From: Pseudomonas protegens CHA0
GTDB lineage: Bacteria > Pseudomonadota > Gammaproteobacteria > Pseudomonadales > Pseudomonadaceae
Direction of reading: 5' to 3'
Assembly: GCF_000397205.1 (NCBI RefSeq)
Contig: NC_021237.1
Span: 1,241,001-1,305,000 of the forward strand
DNA length: 64,000 nt
Of the stretch, positions 44,301 through 52,848 are shown in pieces; position 1 is the first letter of the stretch; each line of letters opens with the position of its first letter. The notes beneath the pieces were generated by a model. The model was given only the letters and a program-made list of their open reading frames with translations. It was not told where the DNA came from and ran no database searches. The position numbers and the translations under genes were made by a program.

Positions 44301-44990
44301 ATGGATTTTGCCCACCTGGACCAGCAACTGCGCGACAGCGTGCTGGACCTGAAACTGAGCAACGAAGAGCGGGACGAGCTGCGCCAGCTGGGCAGCGAAC
44401 TGGGCCAGGACCAGGTGCGCTACATGCGTAACCGTGCCTTTGACCTGGTACGCGAGCTGGCGCTGGCGGACAGCGTCAATGTGCTGCCGGCGTTGAAGTG
44501 GCTGGAACAAGTGATCAAGACCCTGGACGCCAACAGCGCCCCGGTGCGGGACATGGCCAGCGCCCACTTCAGCCCCGGCGAAGACTGCCGGCGCAAGATC
44601 CGCGACCTGTGCCGCCAGGCCCGAGTCTCGGTGGATATCTGCGTGTTCACCATTTCCGACGATCAACTGAGCGACGAAATTCGCGCCTGCCACCAGCGCG
44701 GCGTGGCCGTACGGGTGATCAGCGACAGTGAAAAGCAGTTCGATGTCGGCAGCGATATCGCCGCGCTGCGCGAGGCCGGGGTGCCGGTGCGGATCGACGA
44801 CACGCCGTTCCACATGCACCACAAGTTCGCCGTGTTCGATGGCCGGACCCTGCTCAACGGCAGCTTCAACTGGACCCGCAGCGCCACCACCGGCAATGAG
44901 GAAAACCTGCTGGTGATCGACCACCCGCAACTGGTGGCCAGTTACCTCAAGGAGTTCAACGAACTCTGGAGCCGCTACGCGCCGCGTTAA
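44301..44990 (+). CDS. Single-HKD phospholipase D-family protein
   Basis: The 229-residue protein has an alpha-helical N-terminus (about 1-95) and a phospholipase D-like domain with one HKD motif, HMHHKFAVFDGRTLLNGSFN near residues 171-190, followed by WTRSA and NEENLL. Single-HKD proteins dimerise to make one active site; relatives include the nuclease Nuc and mitochondrial PLD (cardiolipin hydrolase/endonuclease). The sequence does not tell nuclease from lipase. It follows the giant ATPase by 36 bp (one REP), so it is probably its partner. It ends 29 bp before the convergent TPR pair. Confidence 0.87.
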   Translation: MDFAHLDQQLRDSVLDLKLSNEERDELRQLGSELGQDQVRYMRNRAFDLVRELALADSVNVLPALKWLEQVIKTLDANSAPVRDMASAHFSPGEDCRRKIRDLCRQARVSVDICVFTISDDQLSDEIRACHQRGVAVRVISDSEKQFDVGSDIAALREAGVPVRIDDTPFHMHHKFAVFDGRTLLNGSFNWTRSATTGNEENLLVIDHPQLVASYLKEFNELWSRYAPR

Positions 44991-45019
44991 GGCGTGCAGC
45001 GGCGGGCCTTGACGCGGCC

Positions 45020-46738
45020 TCAGGCGGCGTTCGGCTGGCCCCAGGCGCTCTCGGCGGCCAGGTGGTCGATCAACTTCTGGCACAGCCCTTGGGCTTTTTC
45101 CGGGGCGCTCTGGCGCAGGGTTTCCAGGGCCAGGTGCAACTGTTGCACCGGGTTTTCGCCGATAAACAGGTTGCTCGGTTCCAGCCCGGCAATCGCCTCG
45201 TCGAAGCGTTGCTCGTGGATGTGCTTGAGCACCATGGCCTGGCTCAACTGGTGGGTGTAGGCCGCCTGCTGCTCCAGGCGAGCTTTCAGTTCGACAGCCT
45301 TTTCCTGGTCGTCGATGTAGACGTAGCTCAGCGCCAGCTGTTCCAGGAAGAAGTTTTTTTCCGCTGGATCCAGAGGCGCATTCTGACTGTCGTCGAGGGC
45401 TTGCACGGCCTGGTCCAGCAGTTCACCGGCTTGCCGGGTCTGCTCCAGGTCGTGCAGCAGCTTGGCCTGCAAGGCCAGTTTCATCGGTCGATCGGCGTAT
45501 TCGAGCTGGGTGTTGAGGCGCGCCATTTCCTCCAGATTGTTGCGGATCAGCCAGCTGTCGCGGCGCAGGCGCGGTAGGTCGGCCTGCACCCGCAGTTGGG
45601 TTTCCAGGATCAGCAGGCGCAACCACGGCCATTGCTCATCGCCACGCAAGGTCTCCAGTGCCAGCAAGGCTTGCTCCAGCAGATGGGCGCACCATTGCGA
45701 GTGTTCCTCGACGTAGGTCCCCCACAGACAGACCAGGCACCAGATACGCTGCGAGGGCGAAACGGCGCAGGCCTGCAAGGCCGCCTCGGCCTCGGCCATT
45801 TCATTGCGCCCGACATGCCAGTTCAACAGGCTCAGCAGTAGATCGCTGGCGTAACTTTCCGGTATCTGGGCGATCAGCCGTGGAGCCAGATCCGGGCGGT
45901 TGGCGTCCAGTATCAGCTTGAGCAGCGGCGGGTAGCCGAAGTAGTCCTCGGGCTCGGGGGCCTGCGCCAGCAGTTCGAACCCGGCCTCGAATTCCCCGGT
46001 TTCCATGAGCAGGGTCACGACGATGATCCGAGCCGATCCGGGTAATTGCGCAGCCATGGCCGGGAACTGCGCATCTTGCCCCTGGGCACGGTACTCGCGC
46101 AGGGTCTGCTCTATCTCGTGTGGGTCCAGTTCGTTGACCGGCTGTTTGAGCAGCAGTTGCCAGGCCAGGCCGATGCTGATGGCAGCCTCGTCGGCCAGGC
46201 CCAAGCTGCGTTGCAGGGCAGCCAACTGCCGGTGCTCGCCGGGGGAGTCCGGGCTCAGCTGGTTGACGCCGAAGGTCACCAGCAAGGCGCGGGCCTGCTC
46301 GTGTTCACCCTTGGCCAGCAGCAGCGGGATGCGCAGCAAGGGCGCTGACGGCAGGGGTTGATGCAGGCGCTCCAGCAAGCCCAGCACAGCCTGCGGGCCG
46401 TCGTTGTCGAGCAGGGTTTCGAGCAACTGGTTCAGTGCCATGGGCTGGTAGGTTTCATCCAGCTCGGCCAGTACTTCCAGGGCCTGTTCCGGGTGCCCCT
46501 GCCGGTACAGCGCTGCGGGCATCTGGAACAGCCCCAGTTGCCGGGCTTTGCCCGTCAGGCGTTGGGCCAGTTGCAGGCCCACTTGCGGTTCGATGGCGCT
46601 CAGGTGCGCCGCGCGATTGATCTGCGCCGCCTCGTCCAGGGTGATGCCCAGGTCATTGCCGGCGCTGCGCTTGTTGGCATAGACCACCAGCAGCGTTATC
46701 ACGCCGGTAATCAGCAGCAGGATGACAAGTACTTCCAT
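45020..46738 (-). CDS. Membrane-anchored helical-repeat (TPR-like) protein, copy 1
   Basis: The 572-residue protein begins with a single transmembrane helix (VLVILLLITGVITLLVVY) and continues as a Leu/Ala/Gln-rich helical repeat protein, with TPR-like pairs (LYRQGHPEQALEVLAELDE; FFLEQLALSYVYIDDQEKAVEL). It is a diverged paralogue of the next gene: LRRDSWLIRNNLEEMARLN here matches HRRDSWLVRSSIEEMHRLR there. No enzyme motif is seen. The start has GAGGAAGATTCATC upstream. Lying tail-to-tail with the ATPase-PLD genes, it may scaffold a membrane complex; that is inference. Confidence 0.72.
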   Translation of the reverse strand: MEVLVILLLITGVITLLVVYANKRSAGNDLGITLDEAAQINRAAHLSAIEPQVGLQLAQRLTGKARQLGLFQMPAALYRQGHPEQALEVLAELDETYQPMALNQLLETLLDNDGPQAVLGLLERLHQPLPSAPLLRIPLLLAKGEHEQARALLVTFGVNQLSPDSPGEHRQLAALQRSLGLADEAAISIGLAWQLLLKQPVNELDPHEIEQTLREYRAQGQDAQFPAMAAQLPGSARIIVVTLLMETGEFEAGFELLAQAPEPEDYFGYPPLLKLILDANRPDLAPRLIAQIPESYASDLLLSLLNWHVGRNEMAEAEAALQACAVSPSQRIWCLVCLWGTYVEEHSQWCAHLLEQALLALETLRGDEQWPWLRLLILETQLRVQADLPRLRRDSWLIRNNLEEMARLNTQLEYADRPMKLALQAKLLHDLEQTRQAGELLDQAVQALDDSQNAPLDPAEKNFFLEQLALSYVYIDDQEKAVELKARLEQQAAYTHQLSQAMVLKHIHEQRFDEAIAGLEPSNLFIGENPVQQLHLALETLRQSAPEKAQGLCQKLIDHLAAESAWGQPNAA

Positions 46739-46808
46739 GATGAATCTTCCTCGGGTGCGGCTGTTGGCCGGTGACGCGCCCCGCCAAGGGCGCGCAACCG
46801 GGGGGACG

Positions 46809-48545
46809 TCAGTTGGTCTGGGAACTGAGCCAGATCTGGCCGTTGGCGATGCGCGCCATCAGTTGCTGTTTCAGCTCGCCGGCACGTTCGGGGGCACGCT
46901 GCTGCAGGTCTTCCAGGGCCTGGTACAGCAGCGACAGGGGCTTCTTGTCACTGAGCAGGATGCCCAGGTTCAGGCCCTCGATGGCCTGGGCGTAACGCTG
47001 ATGCTGGATATGGTTGAGCAGCAGTTCCTCTTCCAGGATGCGACTGCCCGAATCCTCGGCGTTGAGCCGGTCCTGCAGGGCCTGGGCCTGTTGTACATCG
47101 TCGATGCTCAGGTAGGCGCTGGCGATGTCCTCCAGGTAGAAGCGGGCGTCCATCTCATCCACATCCGGCAGCGGCTCGCCATCCAGTAGCTGCACCGCCT
47201 GCTCCAGCAGGGACCTGGCCTGGGCGGTCTGGTCCAGGGCGTGCAGCAGCTTGGCTTGGTCGCACAGATGCAGCAATTGCTCGTCACCGGGCATCTGCTG
47301 GCGCAGGCGGTGCATTTCCTCGATGCTGCTGCGCACCAGCCAGCTGTCCCGGCGATGAGCTGGCAGGTGGCTTTGCATCAGTAGCTGGGTTTGCAGGGCC
47401 TGCATGCGCAAGCTGTTGTAGAACTCATGTTCATTCCTGTAGCCGTCGATCAGTTGCAGGGCCTGGGCCAGCAGGGCTGTGGTCCATTGCGGCTGCGCCT
47501 GGTGCAACTCATCGCAGAGGTTGAGCATCAGCCCCGGACGCTGCGACTCGTGGCTGGCTCGCGCCTGCAGCAGGGCCTCGACTTCGGCGGTCTGGCCCTG
47601 GGCCGCCAGATGGTTGAGCAGTTGCAGCAGCAGGCTGTGCTGGTGCATCTCGGGGGTCAGGTCCAGCAGGCGCAGGGCGGTTTCGGTTGGCTGGCGTTTC
47701 AGGGCCGAGTCCATCAGGTCGCTGTAGGTCGAGGAGTAGAGGGTGCCGTTGTCGGCCAGCAAGCTGAAGGCCGGCTCCACCTGGCCGGCATCGAACAGCG
47801 CGATCAGCGCCTGCACCTGTTCCTCGGCCGGCAGTTCGGCCGAGTGGGCCAGAATCCGCTCGGCATGCCCTTGGGTGGCGAAGGCGTCGAACAGGCTGCG
47901 CAGCACAGTGTGATAGCGCTCCTGCCCGGGTTGCTGGAAGCTCGCCCAGGCCTGTTCGAGGCTGATCAGCGCGGCGTCTTGCATGCCCGCCTGAAATTGC
48001 AGGCGCGACAGCATCAGCAGATTGCCGATGCTCTGGCGTTCATGGGCCGCAGGGTTTTTCGGGTCGCCGAGCTCGCCGATCAGGGCCAGGGCGCGCGCCT
48101 GTTCACCGCGGGCCTGGAGGATTGGCACCTGCAACAGCGGCCAGCTGGGCAGGGATTCGCCCCAGTGCTCCAGGAGCTCCAGGCAGGCCTGGGTATCCTG
48201 GCTGTCGAGCAGCGTTTCAATCAGGGTATTGAGCACGTATTCCCGAGCGTGAGGCGGCAGTTGCTGGTAGATCGCCGTGGCCTGGGCCTTGTGCCCAGCT
48301 ACATAGAGCTCGCTGGCCACCAGTTGCAAGGCCAACTGCTGCGCTTCGCCCTCCGGCAGTTGCAGCGCCAGTTCTAGGGCCAGCTGCGGCTCGGCCTTGC
48401 TCATCAGCAGGGTCTGATTGATCTGGGCGGTGAGGTTGCCGGTCTGTTCCAGGTACTGCTGCTGGTCGGCGGATTTCTGGCGCAAGTACAGGATCAGTGC
48501 GATGAACAGCAGCACGATGACGAGCAGGGTGACAAAGAGGGTCAT
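46809..48545 (-). CDS. Membrane-anchored helical-repeat (TPR-like) protein, copy 2
   Basis: The 578-residue protein begins with one transmembrane helix (FVTLLVIVLLFIALILYL) and a cytoplasmic helical-repeat body. Relatedness to copy 1 is visible over the whole length: AYLSIDDVQQAQALQDRLN here against SYVYIDDQEKAVELKARLE there, plus the shared RDSWL block. It is translated first in the minus-strand pair (AAGGACGTCC ATG), 70 bp ahead of copy 1. Tandem duplication is the simplest explanation. Function unknown. Confidence 0.74.
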   Translation of the reverse strand: MTLFVTLLVIVLLFIALILYLRQKSADQQQYLEQTGNLTAQINQTLLMSKAEPQLALELALQLPEGEAQQLALQLVASELYVAGHKAQATAIYQQLPPHAREYVLNTLIETLLDSQDTQACLELLEHWGESLPSWPLLQVPILQARGEQARALALIGELGDPKNPAAHERQSIGNLLMLSRLQFQAGMQDAALISLEQAWASFQQPGQERYHTVLRSLFDAFATQGHAERILAHSAELPAEEQVQALIALFDAGQVEPAFSLLADNGTLYSSTYSDLMDSALKRQPTETALRLLDLTPEMHQHSLLLQLLNHLAAQGQTAEVEALLQARASHESQRPGLMLNLCDELHQAQPQWTTALLAQALQLIDGYRNEHEFYNSLRMQALQTQLLMQSHLPAHRRDSWLVRSSIEEMHRLRQQMPGDEQLLHLCDQAKLLHALDQTAQARSLLEQAVQLLDGEPLPDVDEMDARFYLEDIASAYLSIDDVQQAQALQDRLNAEDSGSRILEEELLLNHIQHQRYAQAIEGLNLGILLSDKKPLSLLYQALEDLQQRAPERAGELKQQLMARIANGQIWLSSQTN

Positions 48546-48764
48546 GGACGTCCTTTTCTATTGCACAGCGGCTCTGGCGCGGTGCGCGTCAGCCGGTTTG
48601 CGCGGGGTTATAAAGCCATGGCTACAGGCTGGCAACCGACTTTACCCAGCCAATGCGTTTCAGCGGATGTCATCCAGGGCGGGGGTGGCCCGGTCAGCGG
48701 TCGGGCAGGGCGGCGGGTTTCGGGTTAGACTTGCCGCCTTTTCGCACACTCAAGAAGCCCGCAC

Positions 48765-49307
48765 ATGGCCCAGCCGTCCACCACCTACAAATTCGAATTG
48801 AACCTGACCGACCTCGATCGTGGGGTCTATGAAAGCGTCAAGCAGACCATCGCCCGTCACCCTTCGGAAACCGAAGAGCGCATGACCGTACGGTTGCTGT
48901 CCTACGCCTTCTGGTACAACGAGCACCTGTCGTTCGGTCGGGGTCTGTCGGACGTGGATGAACCCGCCCTGTGGGAAAAGAGCCTGGATGACCGCGTCCT
49001 GCACTGGATCGAAGTTGGCCAGCCGGACGCCGATCGCCTGACCTGGTGCTCGCGCCGCACCGAACGCACCAGCCTCCTGGCCTACGGCAGCCTGCGGGTC
49101 TGGCAGACCCGGGTGCTGGACGCGGTGAAGAACCTGAAGAACCTCAACATTGCCGGCGTGCCCCAGGAAGTCCTCGAGACCCTGGCCAAGGACATGCCGC
49201 GCGTCATCAAGTGGGACGTGATGATCAGCGAAGGCACGATCTTCGTCACCGACGATCGCGGCCAGCACGAAGTGCAGCTGGAATGGCTGCTGGGCGAGCG
49301 CGGCTGA
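48765..49307 (+). CDS. YaeQ family protein
   Basis: The 180-residue protein fits YaeQ: YKFELNLTDLDRGVYESV at the start, then ARHPSETEERMTVRLLSYAFWYNEHLSFGRGLSDVDEPALW and CSRRTERTSLLAYG. The fold is PD-(D/E)XK-nuclease-like, but no activity is settled. It lies just upstream of recJ, the usual Pseudomonas order, 57 bp apart. No clear Shine-Dalgarno precedes ATG 48765. Confidence 0.9.
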   Translation: MAQPSTTYKFELNLTDLDRGVYESVKQTIARHPSETEERMTVRLLSYAFWYNEHLSFGRGLSDVDEPALWEKSLDDRVLHWIEVGQPDADRLTWCSRRTERTSLLAYGSLRVWQTRVLDAVKNLKNLNIAGVPQEVLETLAKDMPRVIKWDVMISEGTIFVTDDRGQHEVQLEWLLGERG

Positions 49308-49364
49308 TCGCCCGCTCTGCCCCTGAACGATCCACCGTCCCCCCAGAGAAGTTGCTGTTAGCCC

Positions 49365-51074
49365 ATGCGTATCGAACCCCGTGAGTTGCCCGCCGTCCTG
49401 CCCTTTCTTGGCGATCTGCCGCCACTGCTGACCCGCCTTTATGCCGCCCGTGGCGTGCAATCGGTGGAGGAGTTGGACAAGAGTCTGGCGCGGCTGATCC
49501 CGTTTCAGCAGCTCAAGGGTATCGACGCCGCGGTGGACCTGCTGGTGACCGCTCTGGACCAGCGCCAGCGTATCCTCATCGTCGGCGACTTCGACGCCGA
49601 CGGCGCCACCGCCAGCACCGTGGGCCTGCTGGGCCTGCGCCTGCTGGGCGCGGCCCATGTCGATTACCTGGTGCCCAACCGCTTTGAATACGGCTACGGC
49701 CTGACCCCGGAAATCGTCGCCGTGGCCCTGCAGCGCGAGCCGCAGTTACTGATCACCGTGGACAACGGCATCTCCAGCGTCGAAGGCGTGGCGGCGGCCA
49801 AGGCAGCGGGCTTGCAAGTGCTGGTCACCGACCACCACTTGCCCGGCCATGAACTGCCGGCGGCGGACGCCATCGTCAACCCCAACCAGCCGGGCTGCGA
49901 GTTTCCGAGCAAGGCCCTGGCCGGGGTAGGGGTGATCTTCTATGTGCTGATGGCCCTGCGCGCACGCCTGCGCAGCTTGGGTCGCTATGAAACCCGGCCG
50001 CAGCCGAACATTGGCGAGCTGCTGGACCTGGTGGCTCTGGGCAGCGTGGCGGACGTGGTGCCCCTGGACGCCAACAACCGCATCCTGGTGCATCAGGGCC
50101 TGGAGCGGATTCGCGCCGGTCGCGCGCGGCCGGGGCTCAAGGCGATTCTCGAAGTGGCCAAGCGCGATCATTCGCGCATCACCTCCACCGACCTGGGTTT
50201 TATCCTCGGCCCGCGGCTTAACGCTGCAGGACGCCTGGACGACATGAGCCTGGGTATCGAGTGCCTGCTCAGCGACGACGTTTCCGCCGCTCGGGCCATG
50301 GCCGCCCAGCTCGACGAACTGAACCAGGACCGTAAATCCATCGAGCAGGGCATGCAGCGCGAAGCGTTGGCCCAGCTCAAGGAACTGCCGGTGGAGTCGA
50401 TGCCGTTCGGCCTGTGCCTGTTCGACGCCGACTGGCACCAGGGCGTGATCGGGATTCTCGCCTCGCGCCTGAAAGAGCGTTACCACCGCCCGACCATCGC
50501 CTTTGCCGATGCCGGCGACGGTATGCTCAAGGGCTCGGCGCGTTCGGTGCCGGGCTTCCATATCCGTGACGCCCTGGACGCCGTGGCCGCGCGCCATCCG
50601 CAACTGATCAGCAAGTTCGGCGGCCACGCCATGGCCGCCGGGCTGTCGCTGCCGGAGCAGAACTTCCCGGCCTTTGCCGAGGCCTTCGACGAAGAAGTGC
50701 GGCGCCAGCTGCGCGAAGAAGACCTCACCGGGCGCCTGCTGTCGGACGGCACCCTGGCCGTGGAAGAGTTCCACCTGGAACTGGCCCGCGCCCTGCGCCA
50801 TGCCGGGCCCTGGGGCCAGCATTTCCCCGAGCCGATGTTCCATGGCGTGTTCGAACTGGTGGAGCAGCGCATCGTTGGCGAACGCCACCTGAAAGTGGTG
50901 CTGCGCAGCGAATGCGGCTCGCTGAAGCTGGACGGCATTGCCTTCGGCATCGATCGCGAAGTCTGGCCCAACCCCACCATCCGCTGGGTGGAACTGGCCT
51001 ACAAGCTCGACCTCAACGAGTTCCGTGGCCAGGAAACCGTGCAGTTGATGATTGCCCATATCGAACCGCGCTGA
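49365..51074 (+). CDS. recJ: Single-stranded-DNA-specific exonuclease RecJ
   Basis: RecJ is a 5'-3' ssDNA exonuclease that acts in the RecF pathway, mismatch repair and base excision repair. The 569-residue protein has DHH-family motifs VGDFDADGATASTVGLL (near residue 70), NRFEYGYGL, DNGISS, TDHHLPG (near 155) and VALGSVADVVPLD. The DHHA1 region is GFHIRDALDAVAARHP, then GGHAMAAGLSL. An OB-fold C-terminal portion follows. The length and order fit E. coli RecJ (577 residues). Confidence 0.97.
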   Translation: MRIEPRELPAVLPFLGDLPPLLTRLYAARGVQSVEELDKSLARLIPFQQLKGIDAAVDLLVTALDQRQRILIVGDFDADGATASTVGLLGLRLLGAAHVDYLVPNRFEYGYGLTPEIVAVALQREPQLLITVDNGISSVEGVAAAKAAGLQVLVTDHHLPGHELPAADAIVNPNQPGCEFPSKALAGVGVIFYVLMALRARLRSLGRYETRPQPNIGELLDLVALGSVADVVPLDANNRILVHQGLERIRAGRARPGLKAILEVAKRDHSRITSTDLGFILGPRLNAAGRLDDMSLGIECLLSDDVSAARAMAAQLDELNQDRKSIEQGMQREALAQLKELPVESMPFGLCLFDADWHQGVIGILASRLKERYHRPTIAFADAGDGMLKGSARSVPGFHIRDALDAVAARHPQLISKFGGHAMAAGLSLPEQNFPAFAEAFDEEVRRQLREEDLTGRLLSDGTLAVEEFHLELARALRHAGPWGQHFPEPMFHGVFELVEQRIVGERHLKVVLRSECGSLKLDGIAFGIDREVWPNPTIRWVELAYKLDLNEFRGQETVQLMIAHIEPR

Positions 51075-51484
51075 CCTGCGAAAGGGCGCCGGGCCTTGCC
51101 TTGTGCGTCCTCACCACCTTCCCCCGCCTCTGCTGGCAACCCCTGTAGCCGCTGCCGAGCCTGTGGCGAGGCTGCGAAAAGGCCCGCAGGGCCTTGCCGG
51201 CAATCTTGCGCCGACCTCTGAGGGCCTTTGAAGCCCCACGTCTGCTACGCAGCCGATCGCAGCCTGCGGCAGCGGCTACAAGGGGAGCAGCGCCTTTTTT
51301 GCCCGGGCACGCATCAGGAACCCTGCCGGCGACAGTGTTGTCGACTAGTCTCTAAGCACTGTCTGATTGGCCTTGTGACCTTTTGTCATTCTTCTACCCG
51401 CGGGGGCGGGCGCTTCACTTCGCAGTCACTCGTCGACCGTTCAAACAGAACCCTGGAGCCTGACCATTGACCGAGAGGTGCCCC
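51075..51484. other. 410-bp intergenic region between recJ and the OYE gene
   Basis: This stretch holds no gene that I can support. It contains the REP-type inverted repeat given separately and, towards its right end, AT-richer DNA (51340-51400) that may hold the OYE promoter. Confidence 0.5.
51144..51280. repeat. Long inverted repeat of a second REP class
   Basis: TGTAGCCGCTGCCG (51144-51157) and its exact complement, CGGCAGCGGCTACA (51267-51280), bracket about 109 bases that hold further palindromes (AGGCTGCG / CGCAGCCT and GGCCCGCAGGGCC). It differs from the GTAGGAGCC class elsewhere in the window. Confidence 0.7.
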
Positions 51485-52591
51485 ATGAGTCTGCTGCTTG
51501 AACCCTATACCCTGCGTCAACTGACCCTTCTCAACCGCATCGCCGTGTCGCCCATGTGCCAGTACTCGTCGGTGGACGGGTTGGCCAACGACTGGCACCT
51601 GGTGCACCTGGGCAGCCGCGCCGTCGGCGGCGCCGGGTTGATCTTCACCGAGGCCACGGCGGTTACCGCCGAAGGCCGGATCACCGCCCAGGACCTGGGG
51701 CTGTGGAACGACGCGCAGATCGAACCCTTGCAGCGCATCACCCGTTTCATCACCGCCCAAGGCGCCGTGGCCGGCATCCAACTGGCCCATGCCGGGCGCA
51801 AGGCCAGTACTCATCGGCCCTGGCTCGGCAAGTCCGGCAGCGTCAAACCCGAGGATGGCGGCTGGGTGCCGGTGGGGCCCTCGCGGATTGCCTTCGACCC
51901 ACAGCACACGCCGCCTACCCAACTGGACGAAGGGCAGATCGGCGAGATCATCCAGGCCTTCGTTGCGGCCGCCAAACGTGCGCTGGAGGCCGGTTTCAAG
52001 GTGGTGGAAGTGCATGCTGCCCATGGCTACCTGCTGCATCAGTTCCTCTCGCCCTTGAGTAATCAGCGCCAGGACCAATACGGCGGTTCGTTCGAAAACC
52101 GCATTCGCCTGGTGTTGCAGGTGACCGAGGCGGTACGCGCGGTGTGGCCCGAGGAGCTGCCGCTGTTCGTGCGGGTGTCGGCCACCGATTGGGTGGAAGA
52201 CGGCTGGAACCCGGACGAGACCGTGGAGCTGGCGCGGCGCCTCAAGGACCTGGGAGTGGATTTGATCGATGTGTCGTCCGGAGGCACCGCGGCCAATGCC
52301 GAGATTCCCACCGGGCCGGGCTACCAGACGCGCTTTGCCGAGCGGGTGCGCAAGGAGTCGGGGATTGCCACCGGGACCGTGGGGATGATCACCGAACCGG
52401 CCCAGGCGGAGCATATTTTGCGTACCTGTCAGGCGGACATCATCTTCCTGGCCCGTGAGCTGTTGCGTGATCCTTACTGGCCGCTGCATGCCGATGACGA
52501 CCTGGGCGGGCGCAAGGCGATCTGGCCGGCGCAGTACCAGCGGGCGACCCACAGGGACCAGCCGATTCATGAGTCGGATTTGCGCGATTAG
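51485..52591 (+). CDS. NADH:flavin oxidoreductase (old yellow enzyme, YqjM/XenA class)
   Basis: The 368-residue FMN TIM-barrel ene-reductase has the YqjM-type features NRIAVSPMCQYSSVDG (Cys near residue 26) and GAGLIFTEATAVTAEGRIT. It also has QLAHAGRKAS (near 101), EVHAAHGYLLHQFLSPLSN with the catalytic histidine pair region, and QDQYGGSFENR. Thermophilic-like OYEs have this Cys in place of Thr to tune FMN. They reduce activated C=C bonds such as in quinones, enones or nitro esters; the natural substrate is unknown. ATG 51485 follows GAGAGGTG. Confidence 0.9.
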   Translation: MSLLLEPYTLRQLTLLNRIAVSPMCQYSSVDGLANDWHLVHLGSRAVGGAGLIFTEATAVTAEGRITAQDLGLWNDAQIEPLQRITRFITAQGAVAGIQLAHAGRKASTHRPWLGKSGSVKPEDGGWVPVGPSRIAFDPQHTPPTQLDEGQIGEIIQAFVAAAKRALEAGFKVVEVHAAHGYLLHQFLSPLSNQRQDQYGGSFENRIRLVLQVTEAVRAVWPEELPLFVRVSATDWVEDGWNPDETVELARRLKDLGVDLIDVSSGGTAANAEIPTGPGYQTRFAERVRKESGIATGTVGMITEPAQAEHILRTCQADIIFLARELLRDPYWPLHADDDLGGRKAIWPAQYQRATHRDQPIHESDLRD

Positions 52592-52604
52592 GCTTTTGCC
52601 GATG

Positions 52605-52633
52605 TAAAAAACGGCCCGTGTGGGCCGTTTTTT
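52605..52633. terminator. Bidirectional rho-independent terminator after the OYE gene
   Basis: AAAAAACGGCCC (52605-52616) pairs with GGGCCGTTTTTT (52622-52633) around GTGT, followed by additional T residues. Confidence 0.92.
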
Positions 52634-52653
52634 TGTGCCTGGCTTCAGGCTGC

Positions 52654-52811
52654 CTTCGCTGGCAAGCCAGCTCCTACGGAGGCGGTGCGATCTGTAGGAG
52701 CCGGCTTGCCGGCGAAGAGGCCCTTGAGGCAGGCGCTGTATGCACCGACGCCTTCGCTGGCAAGCCAGCTCCTACGGAGGCGGTGTGGTCTGTAGGAGCC
52801 GGCTTGCCGGC
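52654..52811. repeat. Tandemly duplicated 60-bp REP doublet
   Basis: A 60-bp unit (CTTCGCTGGCAAGCCAGCTC ... GCCGGCGAAGAGGCCC) occurs at 52654-52713 and 52752-52811, nearly identical, with a 98-bp period. Each unit is a facing REP pair. It fills the gap between the convergent OYE and opgD genes. Confidence 0.85.
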
Positions 52812-52848
52812 GAAGAGGCCCGTAGGGCGGGCCGGGGCTGGCAGCGGG

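Noticed and set aside
52654..52811. CRISPR array
   Set aside because: Only two units, palindromic REP sequence and no spacer-like uniform length; no cas genes are present.
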